Notes: generated by a model not told the origin, from the letters alone. Shown: positions 43,714-52,757, numbered from the stretch's first letter. The stretch is DNA of 64,000 bases from Pseudomonas sp. GM41(2012) (GCF_000282315.2 NZ_AKJN02000009.1:1-64000); one strand, 5' to 3'. A program made the numbers and translations.

Positions 43714-43730
43714 ATTGCACGTTGTGCAAT
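43714..43730. promoter_or_regulatory. 17-bp palindrome in the divergent promoter region of the paralogue pair
   Basis: ATTGCAC-GTT-GTGCAAT is a perfect 7-bp dyad 43 bases upstream of paralogue A. In the same gap, ATATGTGT (near 43772) and ACACATAT (near 43816) form a second inverted pair. The spacing and perfection fit a binding site for a dimeric regulator, but none is named. Confidence 0.45.
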
Positions 43731-43915
43731 GTCCGCAGCTTACAGTGGTGGGCGTCAGTGCCGGCTTTGTTATATGTGTGAAGCTTTTTCTTGAGCTTGG
43801 TATCGCTCTTGTACACATATGGAATTTGATTGTGGTTTGTCTGTCCGGGTAGGGTGCGTTAGATTCGCCTTGCCCTCTTCAGGGCACTATTAACTTATTA
43901 AATGGAATGTTGAAT

Positions 43916-44737
43916 ATGGATATTATTGAAAGTGCTATCGGTGTCGAAAAATGTACAGCTTTAGTGAAGGCGCGTATTAGTCGGCGGCTGTCTGCGCAGC
44001 CTGTCATTCGTATGCGATCATTTGTGGCAGCAGACGCTTCGAGCCCGACCAAAGAGCTGGATGCGGTCGTGCTGGCCAATACACTGGTGGGTTATGGCGA
44101 AAAGATTACGCTTGAAAATATGGCGATCATTGAAAACCTGATCAAGTTTTCGAAGCTGGAGGCAAGTTACGAAGTTCCAGGCGACGACCCTCAAGCGTGG
44201 TATCTCGCGTTCCTGAAGTGCATGGATGAAGCAGGGTGTTTCGTGGCAGATTCCGGTTACACCGTTTATCAGAAGAGTTCCCGCCAATTGACCATGGATA
44301 ACATCGTTACCGACATCGTCAAGGCCGGTATGGATGCAGCGAAAGCCGCGATTCCGGGGGCTTCTATACTCAGCGCAGTTGCTGATTCGACATTGGATGC
44401 CCTGAAGAAGGAACCGCAAGCGATCAACTTGTTCAATCGCGAAGTTACAGGTGATAAAGGTGTCAGGCTGGCGGTGATGCCATGTGATCAATTGGCCAAT
44501 GGCATTATCGTAACTTCGTTGGTGTCGATCGACAGCGTGGGCGGCAGTAACGAAACTGCACCTATTTTCTTTAACTGGAGAACTTCGGGGCGCGATATCT
44601 TTCGTGGTAGCGCTTTTATTACATTTAATCCAATTCGTTATGCCGCGCTCAAGAATGAGCTGGAAGAGTACTTGGGGCAGTATTACAAGCCGCTGCTGCA
44701 AAACCGGTTCAATCGCCGCAGGAATGCTGCCAAGTAA
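43916..44737 (+). CDS. Unknown protein, paralogue B of the toxin-linked pair
   Basis: A 273-aa protein from MDIIESAIGVEKCTA. The ATG at 43916 has GGA nine bases before it; an ATG three codons earlier lacks room for a ribosome site. It shares about four collinear blocks with paralogue A, ending with PIFFNWRTSGRDIFRGSAF. It has an extra segment, AGMDAAKAAIPGASILSAVADS (residues ~140-162, split), that is amphipathic and could insert in membranes. The C-terminus is basic (NRFNRRRNAAK). It is divergent from paralogue A, with a 244-base AT-richer gap between them. Function unknown. Confidence 0.65.
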   Translation: MDIIESAIGVEKCTALVKARISRRLSAQPVIRMRSFVAADASSPTKELDAVVLANTLVGYGEKITLENMAIIENLIKFSKLEASYEVPGDDPQAWYLAFLKCMDEAGCFVADSGYTVYQKSSRQLTMDNIVTDIVKAGMDAAKAAIPGASILSAVADSTLDALKKEPQAINLFNREVTGDKGVRLAVMPCDQLANGIIVTSLVSIDSVGGSNETAPIFFNWRTSGRDIFRGSAFITFNPIRYAALKNELEEYLGQYYKPLLQNRFNRRRNAAK

Positions 44738-44796
44738 ATAATCAACGCCATACAAAAATCAGGGTCGAGGGATTTGGATCCTTCGGCCTTGCGCGT

Positions 44797-45393
44797 TCAC
44801 GGAACCAGATAGCCCTTCACCCCGGTAAAGATGATCTGCGCCGCCAATGCGCAGACGAACAACCCCATCAACCGGCTGACGATCTGCAAGCCCTGGTCAC
44901 CGAGAATGCGCTCGATGCGGTTGGACAGATAAAGCACCACGCCGACCGTAAAACTGGCCAGGGCAATACTGAGAATGGCCGTGAGTTTGTCGTCCCAATG
45001 GGGCTGACTCACGCCCATCACCAGCAATGCGCCGATGGTACCGGGGCCGACCGTCAGGGGAATGGTCAGCGGGACGATGGTCACGTCCTGCTGCACGTTG
45101 TCAGTCTGCACCGCCGACTTGCCCTGAGCCATGCCCAGCGCCGAGATGAACAACACACTGCCGGCACCGATGCGGAACGCGTCTACGGTGATGCCGAAGA
45201 CACTGAAAATCACTCGCCCGAACAGGTACAGCAAGATGCTGGAGACCAGGGTGGCAGTCGCCACTTTCCAGGCCAGACGACGTTGCTCCTTGCGCGAATA
45301 ACCGCGAGTCAGACTGATGAAGCAGGACAAAACGAAGAACGGGCTGTAGAGGACCAGCATCTTCAGGTAAACGCTGAACAACACGTGGAGCAT
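44797..45393 (-). CDS. MarC family integral membrane protein
   Basis: A 198-aa inner-membrane protein of the MarC/UPF0056 family with six predicted helices. Typical sequence includes FFVLSCFISLTRGYSRKEQRRLAWK and IPLTVGPGTIGALLVMG. The family was once linked to multiple antibiotic resistance, but no transport activity is established. It marks the return to core gene order and lies between the accessory pair and retS. Confidence 0.92.
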   Translation of the reverse strand: MLHVLFSVYLKMLVLYSPFFVLSCFISLTRGYSRKEQRRLAWKVATATLVSSILLYLFGRVIFSVFGITVDAFRIGAGSVLFISALGMAQGKSAVQTDNVQQDVTIVPLTIPLTVGPGTIGALLVMGVSQPHWDDKLTAILSIALASFTVGVVLYLSNRIERILGDQGLQIVSRLMGLFVCALAAQIIFTGVKGYLVP

Positions 45394-45457
45394 GGTGCAA
45401 GCTCACTGGCGAGGGAAGTCGAGGGGGAGTCTATCAGGCGCTGCGGGGTCTGTCGGC

Positions 45458-48235
45458 TCAGGACGTTTGAGTCGCTGCCCGGATCTGCTGATCGCGCTGG
45501 GCCACCCAATGCTCGATCAGGTCACGCAGTTGCGACAGTTCGACCGGTTTGGCCATGTGCCCGTCCATGCCGGCCTGGCGCGCGCGCTCTTTGTGCTCTG
45601 CAAGGATGTGTGCGGTCAACGCCACCACCGGCGTGCGAGTCCGCTGATTGCCGACTTCCCAGGCTCGCAATTGCTGGGTGGCGGAGAAACCGTCGAGGAT
45701 CGGCATTTCACAGTCCATCAGCACCAGGTCGTAGCGCTGGGCTTTCATCGCAGTCAGAGCTTCTTCGCCATTGCTGGCGGTGTCCGGTTGCAGGTTGAGC
45801 TTGCCCAGCATGCCGCGAATCACCTTGGTCGAGATGCTGTTGTCTTCGGCCACCAGGATGCGGAAATCGCTGGGTACCTTCACCGGTAAGGTCGGGCCGG
45901 TGGGCAGGTGCTGCGAGATGGAAAGGCCCTTGTTTCGCTGGTTCAGCTCGTCGGCCAACGTCGTCTTTAGGGTGTAGCCGGCCACCGGTTTGGCGAGGAT
46001 GCGTTTGATCCCCGAGTTGCGCGCGATGATCTTGCTCGGCGCATTGCTGATGCCGGTGAGCATGATCAGCAGGATGTCGTGGTTCAGGCTCGGGTCTTCC
46101 TTGATCTTGGCCGCCAGTTGCATGCCGGTCATACCGGGCATGTTCTGGTCCAGCAGGACCACGTCGAAGTAATCGCGCAAGTGAGCCTTGGTGCGCAACA
46201 GCGCGAGCGCTTCCTTGCCGGACGCTACGGCACTGACATTCAGGCCCCAGGCGCTGCACTGTTGCACCAGCACTTTGCGACACGTGTCGTTATCGTCCAC
46301 CACCAATACCCGTGCACCCTGCAGGGGGCCATCAAGGTCAGACGTCGGGTGTTCGAGGCGGTCAGGGTCCAGCGGCAAGGTCAGCCACAAGGTACTGCCC
46401 TGATTGGCGCCGCTCTTGACCCCGAACTCGCCGTGCATCAAGCGAATCAGCTGACGGGCGATCACCAGCCCCAGGTTGCCTCCCAGACGGGTGGCCGAGA
46501 GGAAGTGCTTGCTGTGCAGTTCGGCGTGCATCAATGCATCGCGCTCTTCGGCGTCCATCGGCTCACCGCTGTCCTGCACGGCAATGCGCAAGCGCGGTTT
46601 GACACTGCGCTCATCGAGCGCGACGACGATCAGGATTTCGCCTTCGTCGGTTTTCTTCAGGGCGTTTTCCAGCAGGCTCAGCAGGGTCTGGCGCAGGCGC
46701 GTCGGGTCACCGCTGATGACGCGTGGCACTTGCGGCTGGATAAAGCTGATCAGCTCGACGTTCTGCTGTTCGGCCTTGGCGCGGAAGATGCTCAGGCAAT
46801 CATCGATCAGTGCGTTGAGGTCGAACTGCACATCGTCCAGTTCGATCTGCCCGGATTCGAGCTTGGAGATGTCGAGAATCTCGTTGATCAGTGTCAGCAG
46901 TTCGTTGCCGGCGCTGTGGATGGTCTGTACATAGTCGCGCTGCTTGACCGAGAGCGGCGTGCCCAGCAGCAGCTCGGTCATGCCCAGCACGCCATTCATC
47001 GGGGTGCGGATTTCGTGGCTGATTTTTGCCAGGAATTCGGCCTTGGCGTTGATCTCGGCGTTGCTGGCGGCCAGGTCGCGGCTGACGCTGAAACGGTCTT
47101 CGGTGATGCTGCGCTGACGTTCACTCAAGGCAATGCTCATCAACACGCCGCTGATGCAGATCAACCCCAGCAGCGTCATGATCAAGCCCTGCGGTGCGAC
47201 CAGGGTCAATCCCAGCAGTGCCGGCAACATGATCAGCGTGCCAATGTTGAACACCACCATCGCCGCGACGAACAGGCGCGCCGGGCGATAACCTTTTTGC
47301 CAGTGATAGGCGCTGACGAACAACATGCTCAGGCCTGCCAGCGCGACCAGGGCATAGGTCATGATGTTCAGCGGCAGCGTGTTGACGAATAACAGCAGCA
47401 AGCTACAGACCACGATGAACAGAATGTCCCCCATCAGCAGCTTGTTCAGTGGGTGCGGGCCGAGCGGGGCGAAGAAACGATAGGCGAACATCAGGCCGCA
47501 CGGCGCCGTCAGCAGCAAGGCGAAGTAGGCGCCGGGTGTCTGCACCGCGTGCCAGTTCGGCAGCCAGGGCCCTGCCAGATTCAGCAACAGCAACAGGCTG
47601 AGCATCAACAATGCTTCGCATCCGGCTAGCCAGAGACTGCTGCGTGAGCGGCTATAGGCGTAGCGGACGAGGCTGTACAGGATCAACATCCCGAGGCAAC
47701 CGAACAACAGTCCGTAGATCAGCGTCTGATTCTGATGGGCCGCGGTCATCACCGCTGACTGCAGGGTGATGTAAGGCCTCAACTGATGGTCGGAGACCAG
47801 TCGCAGGTAAACATCGAGGGGCTTTTCGTTTTGCGGCAGCGGCAACATGAAGTCGCTACTGGGCAGCGGTCGTTCAGCCTGGGGCTGGCCGGTGCCGGTG
47901 TTCTGTTGCTCGATCAGCGTGTCGCCGTCCAGCACATACAGATTGAGGGCCGACAGGTCGGGCGCGAATACCCGCAGCAACTGTTCATGCTTGCCGGGAG
48001 CGAGTCTGAAACGCAGCCATAACGCTCCATCGGGTTCGGCGGCGGTGAGGCGGTCGAGTTCAATGGGGCTGAATTGATTGGTGTAGCGAGCGGAACGGAT
48101 GTCGCTGAGTTGCAGGTCGCCCTGTTCGTCGAGCAATACCGCCCAGCCACTGCCTTGCGCGGCCTGGGCCGGGAGCATGCAGAGCAAGGTCAGCAGAGTG
48201 ACGGTGAATCCTATGGCAATCCTGAGCCAGCGCAC
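45458..48235 (-). CDS. retS: Hybrid sensor histidine kinase RetS
   Basis: A 925-aa hybrid sensor. Domains in order: signal peptide (1-~25), periplasmic 7TMR-DISMED2 sensor (~30-165), seven membrane helices (~180-385), HisKA with H407 in ISHEIRTPMNG, an ATPase-like domain, and two receiver domains with D696 (LLDQNMPG) and D841 (LMDCEMPI). This architecture and its place beside purD match P. aeruginosa RetS, which binds GacS and blocks the Gac/Rsm switch between acute and chronic lifestyles. The ATPase G1 box reads DSGEPMD rather than DxGxG, so kinase activity may be weak or absent. Confidence 0.92.
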   Translation of the reverse strand: MRWLRIAIGFTVTLLTLLCMLPAQAAQGSGWAVLLDEQGDLQLSDIRSARYTNQFSPIELDRLTAAEPDGALWLRFRLAPGKHEQLLRVFAPDLSALNLYVLDGDTLIEQQNTGTGQPQAERPLPSSDFMLPLPQNEKPLDVYLRLVSDHQLRPYITLQSAVMTAAHQNQTLIYGLLFGCLGMLILYSLVRYAYSRSRSSLWLAGCEALLMLSLLLLLNLAGPWLPNWHAVQTPGAYFALLLTAPCGLMFAYRFFAPLGPHPLNKLLMGDILFIVVCSLLLLFVNTLPLNIMTYALVALAGLSMLFVSAYHWQKGYRPARLFVAAMVVFNIGTLIMLPALLGLTLVAPQGLIMTLLGLICISGVLMSIALSERQRSITEDRFSVSRDLAASNAEINAKAEFLAKISHEIRTPMNGVLGMTELLLGTPLSVKQRDYVQTIHSAGNELLTLINEILDISKLESGQIELDDVQFDLNALIDDCLSIFRAKAEQQNVELISFIQPQVPRVISGDPTRLRQTLLSLLENALKKTDEGEILIVVALDERSVKPRLRIAVQDSGEPMDAEERDALMHAELHSKHFLSATRLGGNLGLVIARQLIRLMHGEFGVKSGANQGSTLWLTLPLDPDRLEHPTSDLDGPLQGARVLVVDDNDTCRKVLVQQCSAWGLNVSAVASGKEALALLRTKAHLRDYFDVVLLDQNMPGMTGMQLAAKIKEDPSLNHDILLIMLTGISNAPSKIIARNSGIKRILAKPVAGYTLKTTLADELNQRNKGLSISQHLPTGPTLPVKVPSDFRILVAEDNSISTKVIRGMLGKLNLQPDTASNGEEALTAMKAQRYDLVLMDCEMPILDGFSATQQLRAWEVGNQRTRTPVVALTAHILAEHKERARQAGMDGHMAKPVELSQLRDLIEHWVAQRDQQIRAATQTS

Positions 48236-48296
48236 GGCGAAATCCCTTCGTAGGTTAATGCCAGAATATAACTATGCGCGGCGCCGGAATAGTCCG

Positions 48297-48319
48297 GCAA
48301 GGGCCCGAAGCCCTTGCCT
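48297..48319 (-). terminator. Hairpin after purD
   Basis: GGCAAGGGC and GCCCTTGCC form a perfect 9-bp stem with loop CCGAA, 15 bases after the purD stop on the minus strand. There is no T-run, so termination may be weak or Rho-assisted. Confidence 0.45.
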
Positions 48320-48334
48320 GGCCGAATGGCGTTC

Positions 48335-49630
48335 TTATTCCTGATTTTCGCCACGCTCGCGGGCAATGGCGCGGTAGCCAATGTCCTTGCGATAGAAACA
48401 GCCTTCCCAGTCAATTTTGGCCGCCAGCTTGTAAGCCTGCTGCTGAGCGGCATCGACGCTGGCACCCATTGCCGTGGCGCAGAGTACCCGACCACCGGCC
48501 GTCACCACTTGACCGTCCTTGAGTGCAGTACCTGCGTGGAAGACTTTGCCTTCCAGTGCGGCAGCGGCATCGAGGCCGTTGATGGCAACGCCTTTAGCGT
48601 AGTCACCAGGATAGCCGCCAGCCGCCAGCACGATGCCGACGCTTGGACGCGGATCCCATTGTGCTTCGACCTTGTCCAGGGCTTGCGCCAGCGCCGCTTC
48701 GACCAGCAACACCAGGCTCGACTGCAAACGCAGCATCACCGGTTGGGTCTCAGGGTCGCCGAAACGGCAGTTGAATTCGATGACTTTTGGGTTACCAGCC
48801 TTGTCGATCATCAGACCGGCGTACAGGAAGCCCGTGTAAACATTGCCTTCCTCGGCCATGCCGCGCACGGTCGGCCAGATCACCAGGTCCATAACGCGCT
48901 TGTGCACTTCGGCGGTCACGACCGGGGCAGGGGAGTAGGCACCCATGCCGCCAGTGTTCGGACCGGTGTCGCCGTCGCCGACACGTTTGTGGTCCTGGCT
49001 GGTGGCCATCGGCAATACGTTCTTGCCGTCGACCATGACAATGAAGCTGGCTTCTTCGCCGTCCAGGAACTCTTCGATCACGACGCGCGAGCCGGCGTCG
49101 CCGAATGCGTTGCCAGCCAGCATGTCGCGCACGGCGTCTTCGGCTTCGGTCAACGTCATGGCAACGATCACGCCTTTACCGGCGGCCAGGCCATCGGCCT
49201 TGATCACGATCGGTGCGCCTTTTTCACGCAGATAAGCCAGGGCAGGCTCGATCTCGGTGAAGTTCTGGTAGTCGGCCGTCGGGATCTTGTGGCGCGCCAG
49301 GAAATCCTTGGTGAAGGCTTTCGAACCTTCCAGCTGAGCAGCGCCAGCGGTTGGACCGAAGCAATCCAGGCCACGGGCGCGGAACAGATCGACGACGCCC
49401 GCGACCAGCGGCACTTCCGGGCCGACGATGGTCAGGGAAACATTCTTCTCGGCGAAGTCTGCAAGCTGTTCAAGGGCCAGCACGTCGATAGCGACGTTCT
49501 CGCACTTGGCTTCAATGGCGGTACCGGCGTTGCCCGGAGCCACGAAAACTTTCTGCACACGCGGATCCTGGGCCACTTTCCAAGCCAGGGCGTGTTCACG
49601 GCCGCCGCTGCCAATGATCAAAACATTCAT
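48335..49630 (-). CDS. purD: Phosphoribosylamine-glycine ligase
   Basis: GAR synthetase, 431 aa, second step of purine synthesis; it joins glycine to phosphoribosylamine with ATP. The start MNVLIIGSGGREHALAWK at 49630 is the normal family N-terminus; the frame extends upstream into repeat DNA. ATP-grasp motifs such as PIVIKADGLAAGKGVIVA and EFNCRFGDPETQPVM are intact. It lies downstream of purH on the same strand, with an inverted repeat between, and before retS. Confidence 0.98.
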   Translation of the reverse strand: MNVLIIGSGGREHALAWKVAQDPRVQKVFVAPGNAGTAIEAKCENVAIDVLALEQLADFAEKNVSLTIVGPEVPLVAGVVDLFRARGLDCFGPTAGAAQLEGSKAFTKDFLARHKIPTADYQNFTEIEPALAYLREKGAPIVIKADGLAAGKGVIVAMTLTEAEDAVRDMLAGNAFGDAGSRVVIEEFLDGEEASFIVMVDGKNVLPMATSQDHKRVGDGDTGPNTGGMGAYSPAPVVTAEVHKRVMDLVIWPTVRGMAEEGNVYTGFLYAGLMIDKAGNPKVIEFNCRFGDPETQPVMLRLQSSLVLLVEAALAQALDKVEAQWDPRPSVGIVLAAGGYPGDYAKGVAINGLDAAAALEGKVFHAGTALKDGQVVTAGGRVLCATAMGASVDAAQQQAYKLAAKIDWEGCFYRKDIGYRAIARERGENQE

Positions 49631-49646
49631 TTCAAAAACCTCGGTT

Positions 49647-49713
49647 GTGGGAGCAAGGCTTGCCCGCGATGACGGTCTCGGGGACGCCATCGCGGGCAAG
49701 CCTTGCTCCTACA
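49647..49713. repeat. GAGC/GCTC inverted repeat between purH and purD
   Basis: GTGGGAGCAAGGCTTGCCCG and CGGGCAAGCCTTGCTCCTAC are complementary arms of a long hairpin. It occupies most of the purH-purD gap. Confidence 0.85.
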
Positions 49714-49740
49714 GGTCTGCGCATCGCAGGCCTGATGATA

Positions 49741-51348
49741 TTAGTGACGGAAGTGGCGCATGCCGGTGAAGACCATGGCGATGCCGGCTTCATCAGCAGC
49801 GGCAATCACTTCCGCATCACGCATCGAGCCACCCGGCTGGATCACCGCGGTGATGCCGACCTTGGCCGCGTTGTCCAAGCCGTCGCGGAATGGGAAGAAC
49901 GCGTCGGAGGCCATCACCGAACCTGCCACTTGCAAACCGGCGTGCTCAGCCTTGATCGCAGCAATGCGCGCGGAGTTCACGCGGCTCATCTGGCCAGCGC
50001 CGACACCGATGGTCTGACGGTTCTTGGCGTAGACGATGGCGTTGGACTTAACGTATTTGGCGACTTTCCAGGCGAAGATCAGGTCGTGGATCTCTTGTTC
50101 GGTCGGGGCGCGCTTGGTCACGACTTTCAAGTCGTCGGCACTGATCATGCCGATGTCGCGGCTCTGCACCAGCAGACCACCGTTGACGCGTTTGTAGTCC
50201 CACGCAGCGGCGCGATCAGCCGACCACTCGCCGCAGGCCAGCAGGCGCACGTTGGCTTTGGCAGCCACGATGGCGCGAGCTTCTTCGCTGACGGACGGGG
50301 CGATGATCACTTCGACGAACTGACGCTCGACGATGGCTTTGGCGGTTTCAGCATCCAGCTCGCGGTTGAACGCGATGATGCCGCCGAACGCCGACTCGGT
50401 GTCGGTGGCGTAGGCCAGTTCGTAAGCCTGGCGGATACCGCCTTCGGCGTCCGGGCTCACGGCCACGCCGCACGGGTTGGCGTGCTTGACGATCACGCAG
50501 GCCGGTTTGACGAAGCTCTTCACGCATTCCAGCGCGGCGTCGGTGTCGGCCACGTTGTTGTACGAAAGCTCTTTGCCTTGCAGCTGGGTTGCGGTGGCGA
50601 TACCGACTTCCGCAGGTTTGGCTTCAACGTAGAACGCCGCGCTCTGGTGCGGGTTCTCGCCGTAGCGCATTTCCTGAGCCTTGACGAACTGGCTGTTGAA
50701 GGTGCGCGGGAACTCGCTGCGACCTTCAGTGCTGAGGGTGTCAGCCGCCTGGTTCACGGTGCCCATGTAGTTGGCGATCATGCCGTCATAGGCTGCGGTG
50801 TGTTCGAAGGCCTTGAGCATCAGGTCGAAACGCTGAGCGTAGGTCAGGCCGCCGGCCTTGAGGCTTTCGAGGACGCTGGCGTAGTCGCTGGCATTCACCA
50901 CGATGGCCACGTCTTTGTGGTTTTTGGCAGCCGAGCGGACCATGGTCGGGCCGCCGATGTCGATGTTCTCGATCGCGGTCGGCAGGTCGCAGCCTGGTTT
51001 GTTGATGGTGGCTTCGAACGGGTACAGGTTGACCGCTACCAGGTCGATCGGCTTGATGCCGTGCTCGTTCATGATGGCGTCGTCGATACCGCGACGACCG
51101 AGGATCCCGCCGTGGATTTTCGGGTGCAGGGTTTTTACCCGGCCGTCCATCATTTCTGCGAAACCGGTGTAATCCGCGACTTCCACTGCGGCAACACCGT
51201 TGTCGCGCAGCAGCTTGAACGTTCCGCCGGTGGAGAGGATCTCGACGCCCAGGGCTTCAAGCTCTTTGGCGAATTCAAGGATCCCGGTCTTGTCGGAAAC
51301 GCTGATCAAGGCGCGGCGGATCGGCAGGCGGGTAGTCTGGTCGGTCAT
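49741..51348 (-). CDS. purH: Bifunctional AICAR formyltransferase / IMP cyclohydrolase
   Basis: PurH, 535 aa, makes the last two steps to IMP. The N-terminal MGS-like cyclohydrolase domain has RRALISVSDKTGILEFAKEL and ILSTGGTFKLLRDNGV. The C-terminal formyltransferase has KHANPCGVAVS, containing the Lys-His pair, and a PGGSMRDAEVIAAADEAG tail. The start MTDQTTRLPIRR at 51348 is chosen over codons upstream because GGAA lies before it and the length fits the family. It follows fis, with a terminator-like hairpin in between. Confidence 0.98.
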   Translation of the reverse strand: MTDQTTRLPIRRALISVSDKTGILEFAKELEALGVEILSTGGTFKLLRDNGVAAVEVADYTGFAEMMDGRVKTLHPKIHGGILGRRGIDDAIMNEHGIKPIDLVAVNLYPFEATINKPGCDLPTAIENIDIGGPTMVRSAAKNHKDVAIVVNASDYASVLESLKAGGLTYAQRFDLMLKAFEHTAAYDGMIANYMGTVNQAADTLSTEGRSEFPRTFNSQFVKAQEMRYGENPHQSAAFYVEAKPAEVGIATATQLQGKELSYNNVADTDAALECVKSFVKPACVIVKHANPCGVAVSPDAEGGIRQAYELAYATDTESAFGGIIAFNRELDAETAKAIVERQFVEVIIAPSVSEEARAIVAAKANVRLLACGEWSADRAAAWDYKRVNGGLLVQSRDIGMISADDLKVVTKRAPTEQEIHDLIFAWKVAKYVKSNAIVYAKNRQTIGVGAGQMSRVNSARIAAIKAEHAGLQVAGSVMASDAFFPFRDGLDNAAKVGITAVIQPGGSMRDAEVIAAADEAGIAMVFTGMRHFRH

Positions 51349-51379
51349 TTCAATTTCCATCAAAAGCAAAGGAGTCAGC

Positions 51380-51413
51380 AAAAAAGGCGACCGTTTTTAC
51401 GCGGGCGCCTTTC
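51380..51413 (-). terminator. Rho-independent terminator after fis
   Basis: On the minus strand AAAGGCG and CGCCTTT pair, with inner CCG/CGG pairs and a TAAAAA loop, followed by a T-run. It lies between fis and purH and would end the dusB-fis transcript or limit read-through into purH. Confidence 0.8.
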
Positions 51414-51429
51414 TGGTTTGATTGAATGC

Positions 51430-51750
51430 TTACAGCAAATCGTACTGCTTGAGTTTCTTGCGCAGCGTGCCTCGGTTCAGTCCGAGCAGCTCGCTGGCCT
51501 TGGTCTGGTTGCCCTTGACGTAGTTCATCACGCACTCGAGCAGGGGAGCCTCGACTTCGGAGAGCACCAGGTTGTACACATCCGTGACGGCAGCGCCCTC
51601 AAGGTGGGCGAAATAATTGTGCAGCGCCTTCTCGACACTCCCGCGAAGGGTCTGACCTTCTTCGCTCGGCGTATTGAGGTGCTGTTTCAAATTCACGTTG
51701 TCGCTCACGGGTGTTGTTCCACTCACTAAAGTCTCGGTCATCATCGTCAT
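51430..51750 (-). CDS. fis: DNA-binding protein Fis
   Basis: Nucleoid-associated regulator, 106 aa. The C-terminal helix-turn-helix NQTKASELLGLNRGTLRKKLKQY is the classic Fis sequence, and LLECVMNYVKGN precedes it. The start MTMMTETLVSG at 51750 overlaps the dusB stop by four bases, the conserved dusB-fis arrangement of gammaproteobacteria. Fis bends DNA and controls rRNA and growth-phase genes. Confidence 0.97.
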   Translation of the reverse strand: MTMMTETLVSGTTPVSDNVNLKQHLNTPSEEGQTLRGSVEKALHNYFAHLEGAAVTDVYNLVLSEVEAPLLECVMNYVKGNQTKASELLGLNRGTLRKKLKQYDLL

Positions 51751-52757
51751 GCGGCCACCTCGTCTCCGTCCCCTGTCAGGCTCTTGTAACGTTCGGCGAA
51801 GAAGCCCTGAACGTTGGCGCATTGTGCTTCCGTATCTTCCAAACGATTGAAGTGGGCGCGAAATTCCCTGGCGCCCGGCAAGGTTGCGAGATACCAGCCC
51901 ACATGCTTTCGAGCAATGCGTACGCCCATGACGTCTCCATAGAAGACGTGCAGCGCAGCCAGATGCTCTAGCAGAATGCGTTCCACCTCGATCAGTTCCA
52001 GTGCCGGGAGTTTCTCGCCGGTACGCAGAAAATGATCGATCTCACGAAAAATCCATGGCCGCCCCTGGGCGGCCCGGCCTACCAGCAGGCCATCGGCACC
52101 GGTCGCATCGAGCACGTACCGGGCCTTCTCTGGCGAATCGATATCGCCATTGGCAAACACCGGAATCGACACGGCCTGCTTGATCGCGGCGATGGTGTCG
52201 TACTCGGCTTCGCCGGTGTAGAGATCGGCACGGGTGCGGCCATGAACCGCCAACGCCGTAATGCCTGCCTGCTCGGCGATCTTCGCCACGGTCAGGCCGT
52301 TCTTGTTGTCCCGGTCCCAGCCGGTGCGGATCTTCAGGGTGACCGGCACATCAACCGCAGCCACTACGGCCTGCAGGATCTCGGTCACCAGTGCTTCATC
52401 CTTCAACAGCGCGGACCCGGCGGCCTTGTTGCAGACCTTTTTCGCCGGACAGCCCATGTTGATATCAATAATCTGTGCGCCCAGTTCAACGTTGGCCCGG
52501 GCTGCATCCGCCAGCATCTGTGCATCACCACCGGCGATCTGTACCGAGCGGGGCTCGGGATCACCTTCGTGGATCATGCGCATCCGCGATTTGCGGGTGT
52601 TCCACAAGCTCATGTCGCTGGTGACCATTTCCGAGACTACAAGTCCTGCGCCCAGTCGCTTGCACAGCTGACGAAAGGGTTGGTCTGTGACCCCCGCCAT
52701 CGGGGCGAGAATCAAGCCGTTGTGCAATGTGTAAGGACCGATGCGTACCGCCGACAT
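51747..52757 (-). CDS. dusB: tRNA-dihydrouridine synthase B
   Basis: FMN enzyme that reduces uridine in the tRNA D-loop, 336 aa. Motifs are LAPMAGVTDQPFRQLCKRLGAG, the catalytic cysteine in INMGCPAKKVCNKAAGSAL, TLKIRTGWD and VHGRTRADLYTG. It is first in the dusB-fis operon. The 185 bases upstream are gene-free and probably hold the promoter; a TATCAT box on the minus strand is a possible -10 element. Confidence 0.97.
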   Translation of the reverse strand: MSAVRIGPYTLHNGLILAPMAGVTDQPFRQLCKRLGAGLVVSEMVTSDMSLWNTRKSRMRMIHEGDPEPRSVQIAGGDAQMLADAARANVELGAQIIDINMGCPAKKVCNKAAGSALLKDEALVTEILQAVVAAVDVPVTLKIRTGWDRDNKNGLTVAKIAEQAGITALAVHGRTRADLYTGEAEYDTIAAIKQAVSIPVFANGDIDSPEKARYVLDATGADGLLVGRAAQGRPWIFREIDHFLRTGEKLPALELIEVERILLEHLAALHVFYGDVMGVRIARKHVGWYLATLPGAREFRAHFNRLEDTEAQCANVQGFFAERYKSLTGDGDEVAA

